This document shows positions 41,056 through 54,781 of a stretch of DNA of 64,000 nt, one piece after another. Each line of letters begins with the position of its first letter. The first letter of the stretch is position 1. The DNA lies in NCBI GenBank assembly GCA_001247695.2, contig LGRX02035269.1, forward strand, positions 1-64,000, written 5' to 3'. A program made the translations under genes and the position numbers. Below the pieces are notes generated by a model. The model was not told where the DNA came from and ran no database searches. It saw nothing but the letters and a program-made list of their open reading frames with translations. The stretch is from Cymbomonas tetramitiformis (taxonomy: Eukaryota > Chlorophyta > Pyramimonadophyceae > Pyramimonadales > Pyramimonadaceae).

Positions 41056-44000
41056 CGCTGTGTCATTTTGGGGACCACGGGTCTGTAGAAGAAGAAGGCT
41101 GCTCACCAATGTCTGAGGCAGGCGGCTGTTCTGCAAGCACGCCTATGGTGCTTCTCTCAGCCGGCATTTCCATGGTGTCCATTTGGACGTCCGGGTCATT
41201 CTTCAGTGAAATGAGGCGCCTTTGCCGCTCGAGAGAAGTTGCTAATTATGATCACAATTCCCGCAGCAGTGCCAAGACGTGGCAGACCCAGGAGGCGGCG
41301 TGTGAAAGTAAACAAGGGCTTAAGCCTGTCCAGCATGCTGCGGACCTCTTTGCGTCGCACCTCATTGTGACTGGTGGTTTCAGACACGCGAGGGGCTGAT
41401 GTTGGATTCGTGTTTTGTGTGCAGATGGAGCTCCTCGGCACGCAGGATCTGTCATCTCCCGCTGCCTCCCCCTCCCCGGCCGGCTTTCAAACCAATTTTA
41501 TCATTGGCTCAGCAAATGCGACGAGAACTATCAATCCAATTTTCATGACGCCGTCTCCGTCTACGAGACAACGAGACAACTCAAATATTTACAATCTGTG
41601 AGCAGCGTCAAGCGATGCCCCATGTACCACGGAGTCAGAATAGCCGATGCGTTGCGAGAACGCTGTCAGCGGTATGCCTACATGCAATGTGACCTCGACG
41701 TGTGCTGTACACCAAATGTGTGTAGCGCCACGAGCATTACTTCAAGCATAGCGCACGTTCTCCCTCATGCATGGAGGCTCCCGAACCTGAGCAAGGTGCA
41801 CGTAGCCTTCTCTTTTGAAAAAGCTCAATCTGTATAGCACTAGGTGCAGTCTATCTGAAGGCGCGCAGATTAAAGTCCCTTGGTTTTAGCTCCGGAAGCT
41901 TCAAGATCTACGACGTGATGGTACCACATTCGCAGCACCACCAGTTGCATATAAATTGCACTGTGACCGAGATGAGATAAATAAGTATGTAGCCAGTATA
42001 TATGGCCAGTATAATGATGAGCTTCTATATCATCATACCGTATATGCAGATGACTTTCACAAGCCCACATATACAGTTTCAACTATGCACTGCATCTTGC
42101 GATTTCAGGATACCACCTATCACGTAATGCACAGTACCCAAGAAATTGCGTCAGGTATGTCATGCCAAATTTGACACTATTTCGTTACCAAAGGGTTCTG
42201 TTTCAACCCTCGCATTATCTGTACAGCTCTTGAAGAATATCGGAGGGTGGCCAGAACTTGCTTGCACAATGTACGTGGATATCGCTGTTAAATATTTGTA
42301 CCGGGTACTTCATACGGGCATTTTAATCTGCATGCCATCCATCCGGATCATCGAAGTCGTGTGTACAAAAGAACCATATCAATTGAGACACCTGGATAAT
42401 TGTGTTGAGCTTTCATCGTCGTTGTAGCGTACATTCGAGGATATGCGAGAATGCATGGCATTCTAAGACGAAGTATAAATGTGTACGGGACGCACTGGTG
42501 GGCGGGAGTTGCCCAATAAATCGAAGCCAGTCCACCATACAAAAACTGCCAATTAAATTTAATCAAGTCCGGAAAACAAAATCCATTCCGAAACCGACGA
42601 CAAACAAACAGTAATGTCAGAATTTAATTTAAAATAGTACAGTATTTCATTATTACCTAATAAGCCTAGCTAGAAAAAAAAAACTGGGATCGAAAATTAG
42701 AGTCAGCAGTTACCTACATTTGAGACAACATGAACATCGAGATTGCAGATTCAGATTGCAGATTAACGTCGTTCGCGTTGCGCTGTCCCGTCGTGGTGTC
42801 GCGTTGCGGTGTCGCTGTCGCAACGCGTCCGGAGTAGCGATCTGCTCTAAAAAATGAAAAAAGTGCCACCTGCACCTCAAGATCCGTTCGCGTTAGCGGA
42901 AATCAAATTTCAACCAATAGCCGAATATATCGATCGATACGATGACTTCCCTTCGGGAATCTGATAGGTTGAACAGAGCAATTGACAATGGTGTTCGATC
43001 TTTAGTTCAGAACAAGCTGTGATCTTTAGTTCAGAACAAGTTCCCAACAGAGTCCACTTAGCGCGGTGTTGGTAGTCTTTCACATTTCCACAAGCCTTCC
43101 TTACACTGTGGGTTGTTCTTGCAGTTTGAGTTGTTTAATTTCGCGTTATCCATTTACGTATCCTACTGACGTTTGCTTTTATGTTTATTCGTGTGGCTGC
43201 TTTTGTTAGCGCTCATTACTTTTCCATTCTACACTTCTACGGCAACAATGGCTCACTATTTTGTTCTGTCACTGCCCGTTTTGTGTTAGTGATATTTTAA
43301 TGTAGATGTGCAATTCTTTGTGTGTAGGGCACGCTTCTATTTTTTGGGCATGGAAATCTCTCGTCAACACTCTGGCGCGTATCATAGTTTTTTTTCGGAT
43401 GCCGTGCCGTAATAATTTATCTCAGCATCGGGAGGTGGCAGCATGTTTAAGGCTTGACCGCGGCCGTATCAACCCGGTTACGCAGACCATGTTATTGATG
43501 ACAATGCCAGAACCGAATGAATCGTTGTAAGATACAGGAATGCCTGAAACAGTTTTTCGTGCGTCTCCTATCATTGTTTTCCCGGGAAGACTGTGCGAAG
43601 GTATTTTCTTACAAAGTCGTTCTCAGCATCGGAAGTTACGGACTCATCTACCCGCAAAAGCTTTATTTTCACCTAGCCGATTTCCTTTTGCCTTGGAGGT
43701 AGCAGCGTGTCTGGGGCTTGATGACCCTGGCGGGATCACCCCGGTCGTTGTAGACCATGCTACCGCTGATTTTTTTTGCGACTCGTTGCAGGATCCGACG
43801 TGCGGGACAGGCTTTTGTGCAGCTTTTCAATCCTTTATGTAAATGTGTATATATTTCATGATGTCTGCGAGACACCCTTTAACCGAACACGCTAATTCAC
43901 GTTATACTGTTTGTGTTTCTTAACTGACAAGTCAACTCGGATGTGCAGGTACGGATAGATGCCACAGGAGTTCCCGATCGTTTACTCGGGGTAACCTTCG

Positions 44001-46640
44001 TTTCTGGCGTGGACTTGTGAAGCTTAATTTGTCAAGAAAATGATGGCTAGTTAGCAGTAGTTCAGTCGTAGCATTTTCGGGCTTTGTTTTGCTGCATGAG
44101 TATAAAGAGCTGAGGGAAGATGATGCATTTCAAATAAAATTGAAATAGTTACGATAGATAAAGTTGTATTTAACACTCTATGTATATACACTGCGGATAT
44201 TTATGGTAAAAAAAATTCCTTTAAAAATATGACCAAGTATAGACGGGTCATGTCGATTTTTTTGAAAAGTTGATAACTTGATCGCAAATGTTATCAGTAC
44301 TGCATTGAATTAAATATTTTGCTATATGTACCTTAAAGATATGAACGATATGTTCCTAATGATCACGCGCAAGTGCTATACTTCAAAAATATTTTCTGAG
44401 GGCACGCGTTGTCAAAAAGACTGCATACATACAGCTATTCAGTTCACGACCGTTGTTATGCGTGTACATGATGAATGATGCTATCATCTGAACACGAAGC
44501 GACCTTCGCTCATACCTATGTGTGTTTCACACTGTCAATCGCTTCTGTGTAGCCTTGTATGCCCCGCGTCGCATGATTGCCACGGTCTAATTTACGTATT
44601 TTATCCCTCTATTTCTTGGTACAAAATGCACAATGCGGGATGGTGGTAAGCCAGAGTGAATTATATAATCCATCGAAAGTTGTGCCTATCTATGCTTACC
44701 ACTTTCGCAAAAATTGGTACATGCACACTTCACGGCCCTCTTAAATTACATATCGCATCCATGCACATCCCAGGTTATAAAAATCATCACCACCTACACT
44801 CGCTAACCTTTGTGAATGAATGGATGTTTGAGGTCTTACAATTTACAATACTCACATCGCTTGCATGCTCGAAGAGTGGATTCATGCGTTAGCAGCTTTT
44901 ATAATGATGATCAGATAGTACGGAGATTCTTTATTCACCACAGAGAGGAATCCGACTCATGAGGTGATGGTCGGTCGCCTCAGGTGCCAAGCAGTAGAAT
45001 CTAACTATGGGTAACAGTGCCGCGCCCATTGTATATTCACCTAAGTTATGCATAGCCTATGAACTTTCAAATTGAACATTCTATTAATCTTATCAATGAG
45101 ACTGCCTTGCCAAGTACCTGTGAAAACCAATATGCACTAAACATCGCCGGATATTTATGTTGCAAACCCAACGCTCTCCCCTTATTCTTGCCATCTTCAA
45201 GTCCAGGTCCCCTGCAATAGCACGCATTACATTGCATTACTTCACTCCTCCCTTCTCAATGAGCCGGCATTGCTCTACCAGTACTCCAAAGAACTTCGCA
45301 AACACAAATCAGCGTAAATGGGTTTGTAGCGGAAACGCGGCATGATGTGAAGTGCAAGGGCGTGGATGCGCCAGCGCCTGTACAAGTGCGTTTCGCGCCA
45401 AGTGTCACGCGAGACTGAAGGCGCACAGCACACGCATTGCATGCTCTCTTTATGAAAAAATGCCGCCTTTCAAAAAGCAGCAGAGGAATGGGTCAGGCTA
45501 TCCGAGGACTGTTTAGTTCAGCCATTAAATCATTAACACTTCGTGGCGAAGTTTCTTTAGAAAGTTTCATGTAATCTATACGCATTCCATTTAAACTAGG
45601 AAAGTCGAAGTTCCATCACACGCACATGAAGTGCCCAGGTGGTGCCCTGGTGGCGCCACCCTCGCGCGTTGAGTGGGCCAGGCATTCCGTGGAAGGAACA
45701 AAGCGATTCTAATGGACGGAAAGCGCTCAGATCACCTGGAATGAACTGACTAACACCGACCAATCCCAGACCATTGCTCGTTATAAACATGAATCTGGGA
45801 AAATTACGTGAATGGTCTAAAGACCAAACACAGCGCAGCGATGAATGGAGCTGTATATATGATAACTGGTTCATGATACGTCTTCGTAAACGAACCGTCA
45901 AACAAACAAAATGCAGTCGCGAGTCAAGAGCGACTTTGCAGCAGCCGATTGACGAAAGTGCAAATCGAAATGCGAGGACGAGAGGGGAAAATTGCGAAGT
46001 GAAAATGAAAGCCGAGATCTCAAGATCACCTCGCCCAATGAATGCAGGCGATGACCATGTCCACAAGGCTTAGTGAAGATCTGAAGATCGACGATGGAGG
46101 ATCTTGAAAAAGTGCATCAATGATACACACAATAGTAGAGTTTCCCAGCACTCTTTTAGCCATACATTGTGGTTGGATAAAAGTGAACGAATTACCCTAA
46201 CATCCCCAAGGATAGAATCCCCATCGGAACCGTGCAAAAACGTGGCATCAATGTGAGGGCAGGGAAAAGGGCGAGAGTATGGAAGTGGGCCGGCACCCAG
46301 CAGAACAACCGTGCAACAGAGAAAAAGGGCGTTCCCAATATGCTATCAAGTACAAACGCAAAGAAAAATATTAATCGGAGAAGCTTCATGACTCACGAAC
46401 TGACTGGTTTGTACTCAGCGTGCAAAGCAGAACATCAAGCGTGGATTTGAAAGTTCCCACTCTGAGTGGTGTGCACTCCGCTAAAGTTTGCTACGCCACC
46501 CATGTCCCACCCTCCTATTCTAGGCTCCGGAACCAGCAGGGGTGGACGCACCTGATTATAATTTTCTGATGTTCCACAGCCGTGTCCGAACAGCAAAAGC
46601 AAAAATGATGAGTGCATTGCAAGAGACAAGTAGGAGAAAC
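41056..46640. other. Long interval with no supported gene
   Basis: Only short overlapping ORFs. AT content rises after 41.9 kb. No retroelement core motif, tRNA or conserved domain was recognised. Two related segments at 43.4-43.85 kb are listed separately. The rest looks intergenic or ancient repeat. Confidence 0.4.
43420..43842 (+). other. Two related, diverged segments with a short shared peptide
   Basis: 43425-43505 and 43690-43775 both read as (V/L)AACL.LD..GRI.PV.. and share ctcagcatcgg upstream. The second continues as PVVVDHATADFFCDS up to a TAA at about 43842. This suggests a duplicated exon or a retroelement relic; the family is not recognised. Confidence 0.25.
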
Positions 46641-46641
46641 A

Positions 46642-46735
46642 CCTTGAGGGCATCCGCTTTCACGGCCAATTGTGTAGGGATGTGTCACCTTGAGGGCAGC
46701 CGCTTTCACGGCCAATTGTGTAGGGATGTGTCACG
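46642..46735. repeat. Two-copy 48-bp direct repeat
   Basis: ccgctttcacggccaattgt followed by gtagggatgtgtcac occurs twice in succession. Confidence 0.9.
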
Positions 46736-46934
46736 TTGCTGTTGTGTATGCAGGCCAGCTCTCTGCGCTTTCTCGCTCTGCCCCCAAGTGATACCCCCCA
46801 CGCGACCCCCCTTCACCCTCCCAACTGCGCCTCCATCAGGCAAATGCACATTGTGCAGCGACGCATCCAGCAACTGGCAGGGAACTGGCGTGAAATTGTT
46901 TTCGAATGCCGCCAGATTGTTATGGATTGTTATG

Positions 46935-47440
46935 GATCGAGGCCAGCAACGGGAGAGTGAGGTAACGACCCTGAGGGCTGCCAACAGCGGAAGGGTGAGG
47001 TAACGACCCTGAGGGTTGCCAACAGCGGGAGAGTGAGGTAACGACCCTGAGGGCTGCCAACAGCGGAAGGGTGAGGTAACGACCCTGAGGGTTGCCAACA
47101 GCGGGAGAGTGAGGTAACGACCCTGAGGGCTGCCAACAGCGGGAGAGTGAGGTAACGACCTGAGGGCTGCCAACAACGGGAGAGTGAGGTAACGACCCTG
47201 ACGGCTGCCAACATTGGAAGGGTGACGTAACGACCCTGACGGCTGCCAACAGCGGAAGGGTGAGGTAACGCCCCTGAGGGTTGCCAACAGCGGGAGAGTC
47301 AGGTAACGACCCTGAGGGTTGTCAACAATTGGAGAGTCAGGTAACGACCCTGAGGGTTGTCAACAACGAGAGAGTCAGGTAACAACCCCGAGGGTTGCCA
47401 ACAACGGGAAAGTGAGGCAACAACCCTGAGGGTTGCCAAC
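46935..47440. repeat. 38-bp minisatellite, about 13 copies
   Basis: The unit contains gagtgaggtaacgaccctga and gggctgccaacagcggga, with drift toward the right end. Long minus-strand ORFs here are produced by the repeat alone. Confidence 0.95.
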
Positions 47441-47449
47441 TCGATCTGC

Positions 47450-49040
47450 GATTCCTGATACACCGCCTCGAGGTACTGCAGCCGTTTCGCTTGTTGGTCT
47501 AGAGTCGTTGTCATCTCTTTCTGTACATCCCATCCCGCGTCCCGCTCCCCCAAAAACGCGGTCACTCTCTGAAAGCGCGGTCACTTTTTATCGTGTGCAA
47601 CTACATTTACTTTCAGCTCATCTTTCGGCGGATTTCAGTGAATGCAGCCGCGCTTTTCACACACAAATCTGTTTTAAATTGGAATTTTAGTGGAGTTGTA
47701 ATGGACGCTTCCGCAAACAGAGCAGACGGCACATATCGCATAGATCGAGACATGCCCGTCGAGTGAAGACATGGACGGAAGTGCATTTGTGACCGCAGCT
47801 TGTGGGTCCTCAGCTCTGCTTCGCCTGTGTTTACACAACTGTGCGGATGACATTATTCACTACGATAGATGGTATGTGCTGAGCGTAAGATGATCAGTGT
47901 CAATGATCAGGAGAGCCCGATTGACGAAAAATGAAGCAAGGTGATGCGGTCATGCTGTGAAGATGCCAATGTAGACTCACATATTGTCATATTTCCAGGA
48001 GACATTGGCAATGTGCTAACTTTAGGCAGCAATATGCCACGCAGCAGATGCCATGTGCAAGTAAGCTTTCTTATTCCGAGATGCACGTGCTTGTGCCTGC
48101 TTGTTGAGATCACTTTGTGCCATGACCAAGCTGTCGCGCGCCAAGGACACACTCCGAGGAAGTGGTCCAATCCCGTCGCACCCGGCGGAAGTGCGGTCAT
48201 CGACACGCCCGGTCGCAACAATCCCGTCACACAGCTCCCAATGTGCGCACGTGCCTCCTGATCTGGCCGCGCCAGACTGAAGTGGCCTAAACATGCGGAC
48301 GCTAGTGGATACGTTTCCATTGCGCTGCGGCCTGTGGAAGCGGGCCAATCATGCGGCGCCCTGTAGAAGCAAGCCAATCATGTGACGGACTGTCAAAGCG
48401 GGCCAGCCATGTGGCGGCCTGTCGAAACCGGCCAATCATGCGGCCATCAAAATGAGCTAATTGCAGGCGCGCGCTTGAACGAGTATTATTGGGCAATGCC
48501 CTGGCTTGCACCATGGGAATCATGTCGTTGGTGCAGTGCCCACATTCACGCTATTTTCCGTTCATGAAGGTTACTGCTACCTGCGATAGTAACTGTTGGC
48601 AGCGGCCCACCAAAGAGGTTTGGTGCGTCCAAGACCCCGCACACGCGATTGACGATGCTTGTGAATGCCGTTACGGATGCTGTGCCGGCCAGGATGAGCA
48701 GCATGACCGTCTTTGCCGGCAGCACTGCCATCATTGACATCGATGCCATCATTGACATCATCGCCGTCACCACCAGAAGGCATCGTACTCCGGTGGACAC
48801 GGCCCTCTATGCTCTCCCAGCTCCCCCCCACGAGCCGGTGCTGAATGCCTTGAGCGCCCGCGCTTTGATATAGGGGTTACCAAGGGGGTTACCAAGGGCT
48901 GCCACTCCCGAGCAATCACTGTGTAATTAGATGCAGCGTGACTTGGCGCCAACGATGCAGATTAGTGGGGTATCAAGCTGGCTGGCCATGAAATAGCGAA
49001 CACCGTCTCTGAGTGCACCGTACTGAGCCACTCGCGCAGG
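47450..49040. other. No supported gene
   Basis: Short ORFs only. A 37-bp imperfect duplication (gccatcattgacatc) at about 48728-48765 gives an artificial Ile/Asp-rich ORF. Confidence 0.4.
48325..48445. repeat. Diverged 29-30 bp minisatellite, four copies
   Basis: Units follow the pattern cctgt.gaagcgggccaatc then atg(t/c)ggcg. Confidence 0.7.
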
Positions 49041-49046
49041 GAGGTG

Positions 49047-49405
49047 ACGAGCATCCGAAGAGTCTACGAGAATCCGAAGAGTCTACGAGCATCCGAAGAG
49101 TCTACGCGCATCCGAAGAGTCTACGCGCATCCGAAGAGTCTTCGAGCATCCGAAGAGACTATGAGCATCCGAAGAGTCTACGAGCATCCGAAGAGTCTGT
49201 GCGCATCCGAAGAGTCTATGAGCATCTGAAGAGGCTATGAGCATCCGAAGAGGCTATGAGCATCCGAAGAGTCTATGAGCATCCGAAGAGCCTATGCGCA
49301 TCCGAAGAGGCTATGAGCATCCGAAGAGTCTATGCGCATCCGAAGAGTCCATGAGCATCCGAAGAGTCTATGAGCATCTGAAGAGTCTACGAGCATCCGA
49401 AGAGA
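49047..49405. repeat. 18-bp minisatellite, about 20 copies
   Basis: The unit is gagcatccgaagagtcta, alternating gagcat and gcgcat starts and tctac/tctat/gctat ends. The 18-bp period keeps frames open, which explains the ORFs here. Confidence 0.95.
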
Positions 49406-49407
49406 TG

Positions 49408-49556
49408 CTGCTACGACCGGGTATTCGAGAATTCGAGAAATATATATGAATAGATGGTGACTGCTACTTTCTACGGCAGAGATGCTGCTGCGACTGGTAA
49501 TTAGAGAATTAGAGAAGTATATATAAACAGACGGCGACTGCTACATTCTACGGCAC
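49408..49556. repeat. Two-copy tandem duplication of about 75 bp
   Basis: agatgctgct.cga...ggta, gagaa.tatatat, aga.gg.gactgctac and ctacggca appear in the same order twice. Confidence 0.85.
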
Positions 49557-49910
49557 CCCAACTGCAATTGGCTTATGACAACCAAGACGAGCGCCCTGGA
49601 AGGCGTGCCCCCCGGCGTCATGCAGAGCTCAACTCGGCCGAGCTGAGACACCGCCGGCCTCACGTGCGCGCTCGCACCTTGAGGGTATCAAACTGAACTT
49701 GAAGTACATTCGCGCTCTCGTCGCGCATGGCTTGCTCTTCGTCGGTGCGGCTATTCAGCTGCCACTGCGTCCCCCCACCAGGCCGCAGGACGCCTCATGA
49801 AGGAGCTGGGGACGCATCCCTTGGATTGTAGGTCAAGCCCAGAGTGAAAACCTGGGGCACAGAGAGAGCGTGCAGTCAGGGACACTCCCTCAAGGTGGAG
49901 GCGCTCCCAC

Positions 49911-52803
49911 CCGAAGCTTCGCCAGCTCCAGCTGAGCCTCGTTCAGCTGCTCGGTCTGTGCGCGCTGCGCTGCTGATGCCATCCTCTCGGCCTCCGCCTG
50001 CGACATCACCGGCCCCCATCTCACGCAACTGTCCCTCCGTGCACTCTGCGCTGCTCAAGACCCCCTCTCGGCCCCACCACCGCATCTCGGTCCTCGCACC
50101 AGCCCGGAGGAGAGCTCCCTTCAGCTGCCGACGTGCCCCGCCCGGCTGGCCTGCCCGGCTCGTGATGCTACCTCTCAGGCAGTAGATTGCGGGCTCCGTT
50201 GACTTTAATAAGAGGTAGTTATGGCTGCCACATCAGAAGAATATGCCTATTATTGCGCCTCCGGCACAAGCTTGTCGCTCGCTCGTCTTCGACTGATCCT
50301 ACGGTCGCACTGCTCGCTCAGACCCGAATGCTATTTCTTGCCACGTCACTATCATAACTTTTGAGCTCTGTTTCCAAATCCTTGATGCTGTCGCGACATT
50401 TCTCCTCCCGAAATTTGGAAACGAAGCGACAGCATCGAGCATTTGGAAACAACATCGAGCAGCCCGCGACAGCCCGCGACAGCCGATTCAGTCGCGTTTT
50501 TCGCGCGGTTCGGCACGATTTCTCTCTTTTGGCGACCTTTCGCATGGAACGGCTCCCATAAGCTTCCCTCGTGAGAAGGTGGGATAAGACGAATGGCGTT
50601 CCCACGGTGGTAGGGGCGGGGTTGGGGAGGGAACACCATCCTTCCTACCTGACGCTTTTTGGCAGGGCCCTTACCATGTGCACCCACTATCGGGAAAGCC
50701 AATCGGAACATGCCAGCTCAAAGATGCCATTGCAATACAACTTTTGTAAGTGCACAAATGGCAGAACACCATTGGTTGTCGATGATGAGCGACCGACAAC
50801 GCCATTTGCTGCACCTCCACATCGGCGCCTCGAGGCTGCGAGGGGCATCGCTGGGGCGCGATGCGAAGGCGCCTGTGCGCTCCGCGCTTGTCCTTACAGC
50901 CGCCGAGGCGCTCCTCCCCCTTCTGGCGAGCCGGTGCCTCATCAAGCGCCCGATGAGTCCGCTCCCACCAGAAGCCCAGTACACGGACATTCGTGGAGTC
51001 CGAAGGGAACGCGATCTCAGATCATTTTAATCTCAGGTGAAGGTGCGCAGGTGCGGTGCAATCGCGCACGCGCATCGCCGGAAGCGTGCACAACGATCCA
51101 ACGGAGGCGCATCAGTGGTCAGCGCAGCAAGGTGGGCTACGATCCAATGGAGGCGAATCAGCGATCAGCGCGGTAAGGCGGGCTACGATCCAACGTAGGC
51201 GCAGCAGCGGTCAGCGCGGTAAGGCGGGCTACCAGGTCGAGGTCAGACCCCGGCGTTACAAAGCCCTGCACTTCGACGCAGCAGCTGATTGCTCCTCAGA
51301 GGGGCCGTGACGTGGCAGCCTACTCGGACCCATCGTGGTGCCAGGGAGGATTGTAAGAAAACCGGCATGACATGACGGAAATGATGACATGACGGAGATG
51401 ATGACATGCGGAATCCGCAGAATTAGTCAAGGTGTCCCGCATGTGACACGCGTGAGCATATGGCGCATGAGACAGAACTGCCAGCGAGCTGCAAGGTGTG
51501 CAGTGGGGGCAACCCAATGCCCGACTGTTCGAAAGAAGATGTGGGCTGGCCTCGCAGACGCGCTCCGCCCGGCGGCACATTGCTCCCTGTGTCGGCACAC
51601 CGTAGGGCCGAGCTGCACACGCGGGAGCCGAGGAACATACCTGGCGCGCGTCGAACCTAGCCTGCAGCGCTTGCAGCGCCTCCGCGCTCTCCTGCGCCGC
51701 CTGGGCCATGTACGTGTTCCTCTCCGCCTGAGCAGCGCACACTCCCCCGCCGGTTGTCGCCCTGAGCTCCCGCCACCAGGTTGTCGCCCTGGAGGCGCCG
51801 CATATGACGCCCCTCCTGAAGAGGCGCCGCATATGACGCCCCTCCTGAAAAGGCGCCGCATATGACGCCCCTCCTGAAGAGGCGCCGCATATGACGCCCC
51901 TCTCCCTATTGTTGATTCAGCCACAACCCCTGCAACCTGCTTTAAGTACGCACACGACTATTAAGACAGCAACAGCTGGTTGCAGGCCGCTTAGTGCCTA
52001 TATACCACGTGAGATTGCAGAGAGTCCAAGAGACATGGCACGAGGCTGGCGATGAGCCATGCCGTGGTGGCCGTGGAGCTCAAACCTTAAGAGCTGTGAG
52101 CTCATTCCGGACCTCGAGGAGCTCGTCGAGCTCGTGCCGTTTTTCCATTGCCATGTTCATGTTCTCCTTCTGGCCTAATCCCGTCCCTCTCCAGATCGTT
52201 AGCGTCTCCCAATGTGCCACGTGTATCCCAATGTACCACGTGTATCCCCATGTGCCACGTGTATGGGTGTAACACAAAATCCGCATCACAGTCTCAACTG
52301 GGGGCGTTGGATGTAAGCCAGCACGGGCACGGTTGCTGCAGTGTCCACGTGTTCATCGACCTCAGCATGGAGGCCACGGCAGCTCTGCAAATAAATGTCC
52401 GTGACACGGCCATGCATCAGCGACGGTGCGCTTGAATGCACATCACGTTGCCGTGCATCAGGATCCGGGCGAGTGGATGCACATCACGTTGCCGTGCATC
52501 AGGATCTGGGCGAGTGGATGCACGGCACCGCACAATAGTGATCATGAAAGATGGGAGAGGCAGAGTGGAGGTCCCGCGCCCTAAAGCCCTGCTGGCGCTG
52601 ACTGCACATCCTCGCCGCTGGATCACACTGGGCATCGGACGGGCGCGTGCCCTGAGCGACACTAGCTCCGACTGCGCTTCCTCTAGCTCGTTCCACAGGT
52701 TGTCCTCGAGGTTCGCCCTGTACATGATTTCGGCCTGTAGCTGCGCCATGCCGCTCTCCTGGCGCTCCAGCGTCCGATTCAGCTCCCCGAGCGCTTCCTC
52801 CAT
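49911..52803 (-). CDS. Coiled-coil protein, multi-exon (partial model)
   Basis: Four minus-strand exons carry heptad-like helical sequence between good splice sites, all phase 0. Exon 52803 to about 52651 (acceptor gccgtcag): MEEALGELNRTLERQ then LEDNLWNELEEAQSELVSLR. Exon 52169-52086 (84 nt, donor GTTTGA): MEKRHELDELLEVRNELTAL. Exon 51727-51641 (87 nt, acceptor gctgctcag, donor GTATGT): AERNTYMAQAAQESAEALQA. Exon 49997-49911 (87 nt, acceptor gatgtcgcag, donor GTGGGA): AEAERMASAAQRAQTEQLNE. The 87- and 84-nt exons encode 29 and 28 residues, about four heptads each, which suggests growth by exon duplication. The upstream start and 3' end are not found. An acidic exon at about 52960-52850 may precede. 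The exact family is unknown; a structural or cytoskeletal role is only a guess. Confidence 0.55.
51789..51905. repeat. 29-bp minisatellite, four copies
   Basis: aggcgccgcatatgacgccc plus ctcctgaag. CATATG recurs at 51801, 51830, 51859 and 51888. It lies in an intron of the coiled-coil gene. Confidence 0.95.
52206..52264. repeat. 19-bp repeat, three copies, each with a CACGTG core
   Basis: cccaatgtgccacgtgtat occurs three times with single changes. CACGTG is a G-box palindrome, but the location inside a probable intron makes the repeat itself the simplest explanation. Confidence 0.9.
52434..52526. repeat. Two-copy 46-bp repeat
   Basis: tgcacatcacgttgccgtgc then atcaggatc.gggcgagtgga, repeated. 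Confidence 0.9.
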
Positions 52804-53284
52804 CTGACGGCACCTCCCGTCCCCCCATTGCCCCATCTTTCAGCTTCTCCATCGCACCTCGCGTCTGCCTCCACTACGTTCGGCTCAACTGCCCGAGCGT
52901 TTTTTCGGTCAGGTGTCTCCTCCACCTCCCCGACAATCTCATCCTCGAATTCCGCTCAACTTCACCCTTCGAGGCCCCCCTCCAGCCCCTTGCAGATGGC
53001 TTCACAAAGGACATCGCAGCCTCGCGCACCCCGCGGAAGCAGCACCCTACATGATACACCTTTACTTCTGCATGTTGAAATTCCGGTATGTCGAGAGATT
53101 GTGCCTTGGCAGCAGTATAGGAGACTCATGGCTAAATGATTTTGTTAGGGAGGGCCCTGGGGTTGTTTCTGGCTGGCGGAGGCGCGTCACGTGGTGGGCC
53201 ACTTCAGGGTCCTCGGCAGGCTGTGAGTAGGCAGGCTGGTGATGTTCGTGGCTCTTGAATCGTGTGGGTACGCAGTGGCAGTTC

Positions 53285-53625
53285 CAAACACAGTCTCGGC
53301 AGCGGATCTCCAGCTCAAACCCAATCACAGTCTCGGCAGCGGATCAATTCCAATCACAGTCTCGGCGGCATTTCTCCAGCTCGAATCCAGTCTCGGCAGC
53401 GGATCGCCAGCTTAATTCAATCAAAGTCTCGGCAGCGGATCTCCAGCTCATTTGAATCACAGTCTCGGCAGCGGATCTCAGCCTCACAGTCTCGGCAGCG
53501 GATCTCCAGCTCAAGTGAATCACAGTCTCGGCAGCGGTTCTCCAGCTCATTTGAATCACAGTCTCGGCAGCGGATCTCCAGCTCAAGTTGAATCACAGTC
53601 TCGGCAGCGGATCTCCAGCTCAAGT
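53285..53625. repeat. 36-bp minisatellite, about nine copies
   Basis: Unit core cagtctcggcagcggatctc followed by cagctca and a variable aat/ttgaat junction. Confidence 0.95.
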
Positions 53626-54781
53626 TGTTCAGAAGTTTATTGGAGGCCGGGTATCGAGTGGTGTGTTCAAGGGACGCGCAGAGCGGTCACACACAGCGTC
53701 AGATCCCCCGGCACACGTACAGCAGAGTGGCCTCAAGAGGGTACGTGGCGGTTTGCGCACACAATCTCGGTCGCCACGAGGTCCCGCAGAGTCCACAAAC
53801 ACATCATGCATCGCGTGCCGACGCCTTCAATTTCAGGGACCTTTGCGAAGTGCAGCTGATGAGAATTTTCAAGTCCGTCGTTTAGCTCGGTTGACGCTAG
53901 CTATCCGAGCAGCCGGTAACCAAGGCATCTCCCAAACAGCTGAGACGAGTGCAAAGCTCAGAACGAAGATATCTGTATGTCATCGAATATTTGGTGGAGT
54001 ATTTCGCAGGCTTTGCTAGTGGTCATCGAAACACTTAACGAAGCGGCTGGCTTTGACTTCGGCTTCGGCATAGAGATGTCGATGGCATACCTCCAACTCC
54101 ATTCCTGCGATACGCTGTCGAGCTGCCTGCATCTCCACAGGCTGCACAACACCCGAAGCAATCCAAATTTCAACATTGTATTCATATACTTATGTATATA
54201 TATATATATACATACTTGTATATATACCATTCAACCTGCAGTAAGATATACATGCCTGCTGCGTGCAATATATACACTGAACGGCATTAACATACACACA
54301 ACGGCATTAAGATACCACAAACGCATACATATTCCCAACCCAAATGCAAAGCAGCATGGAAAGATGATACGATGTGACCGATCGTCGCCAAACAATTGTT
54401 GATTAACATACACACCCACGCACAAATATACATGCCAAAGGAGTCGGTCCAAGGATAAGTCACACACTGAACGGCATGAGATCCGCCAACAAAAGCCAGC
54501 CCACCATCATCCCAGTGGATGCGAGAAGCAAATCAAGAGCAGGGCGGGGCCGTGACAAGATACCACCAACCCATAAATATTCCCAACCCAAATGCAAAGC
54601 AGCATGGAAAGTGAAACTCAGATCAGCCTGCAGAGTGTGAAAGATATATACAAATATTCCACAACGCTTGGATCAATCGATATCGGAAACTTATTTCTGA
54701 AATGAAAGCGCAGACAATAACTAGCAGCGTTTCTTACCCCTGAGTGGGCTTATTCCATTCACCAGCAGTCTCTCCGCGCCC

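Noticed and set aside
46706..47565. Long minus-strand ORFs in the 38-bp minisatellite
   Set aside because: The repeat lacks stops in several frames, so the ORFs follow from the repeat and not from selection.
46935..49405. CRISPR-like array
   Set aside because: Units are contiguous tandem repeats without unique spacers, in a eukaryotic context with no cas genes.
52206..52264. G-box promoter cluster
   Set aside because: The three CACGTG cores arise from one 19-bp tandem repeat inside a probable intron, with no gene start nearby.
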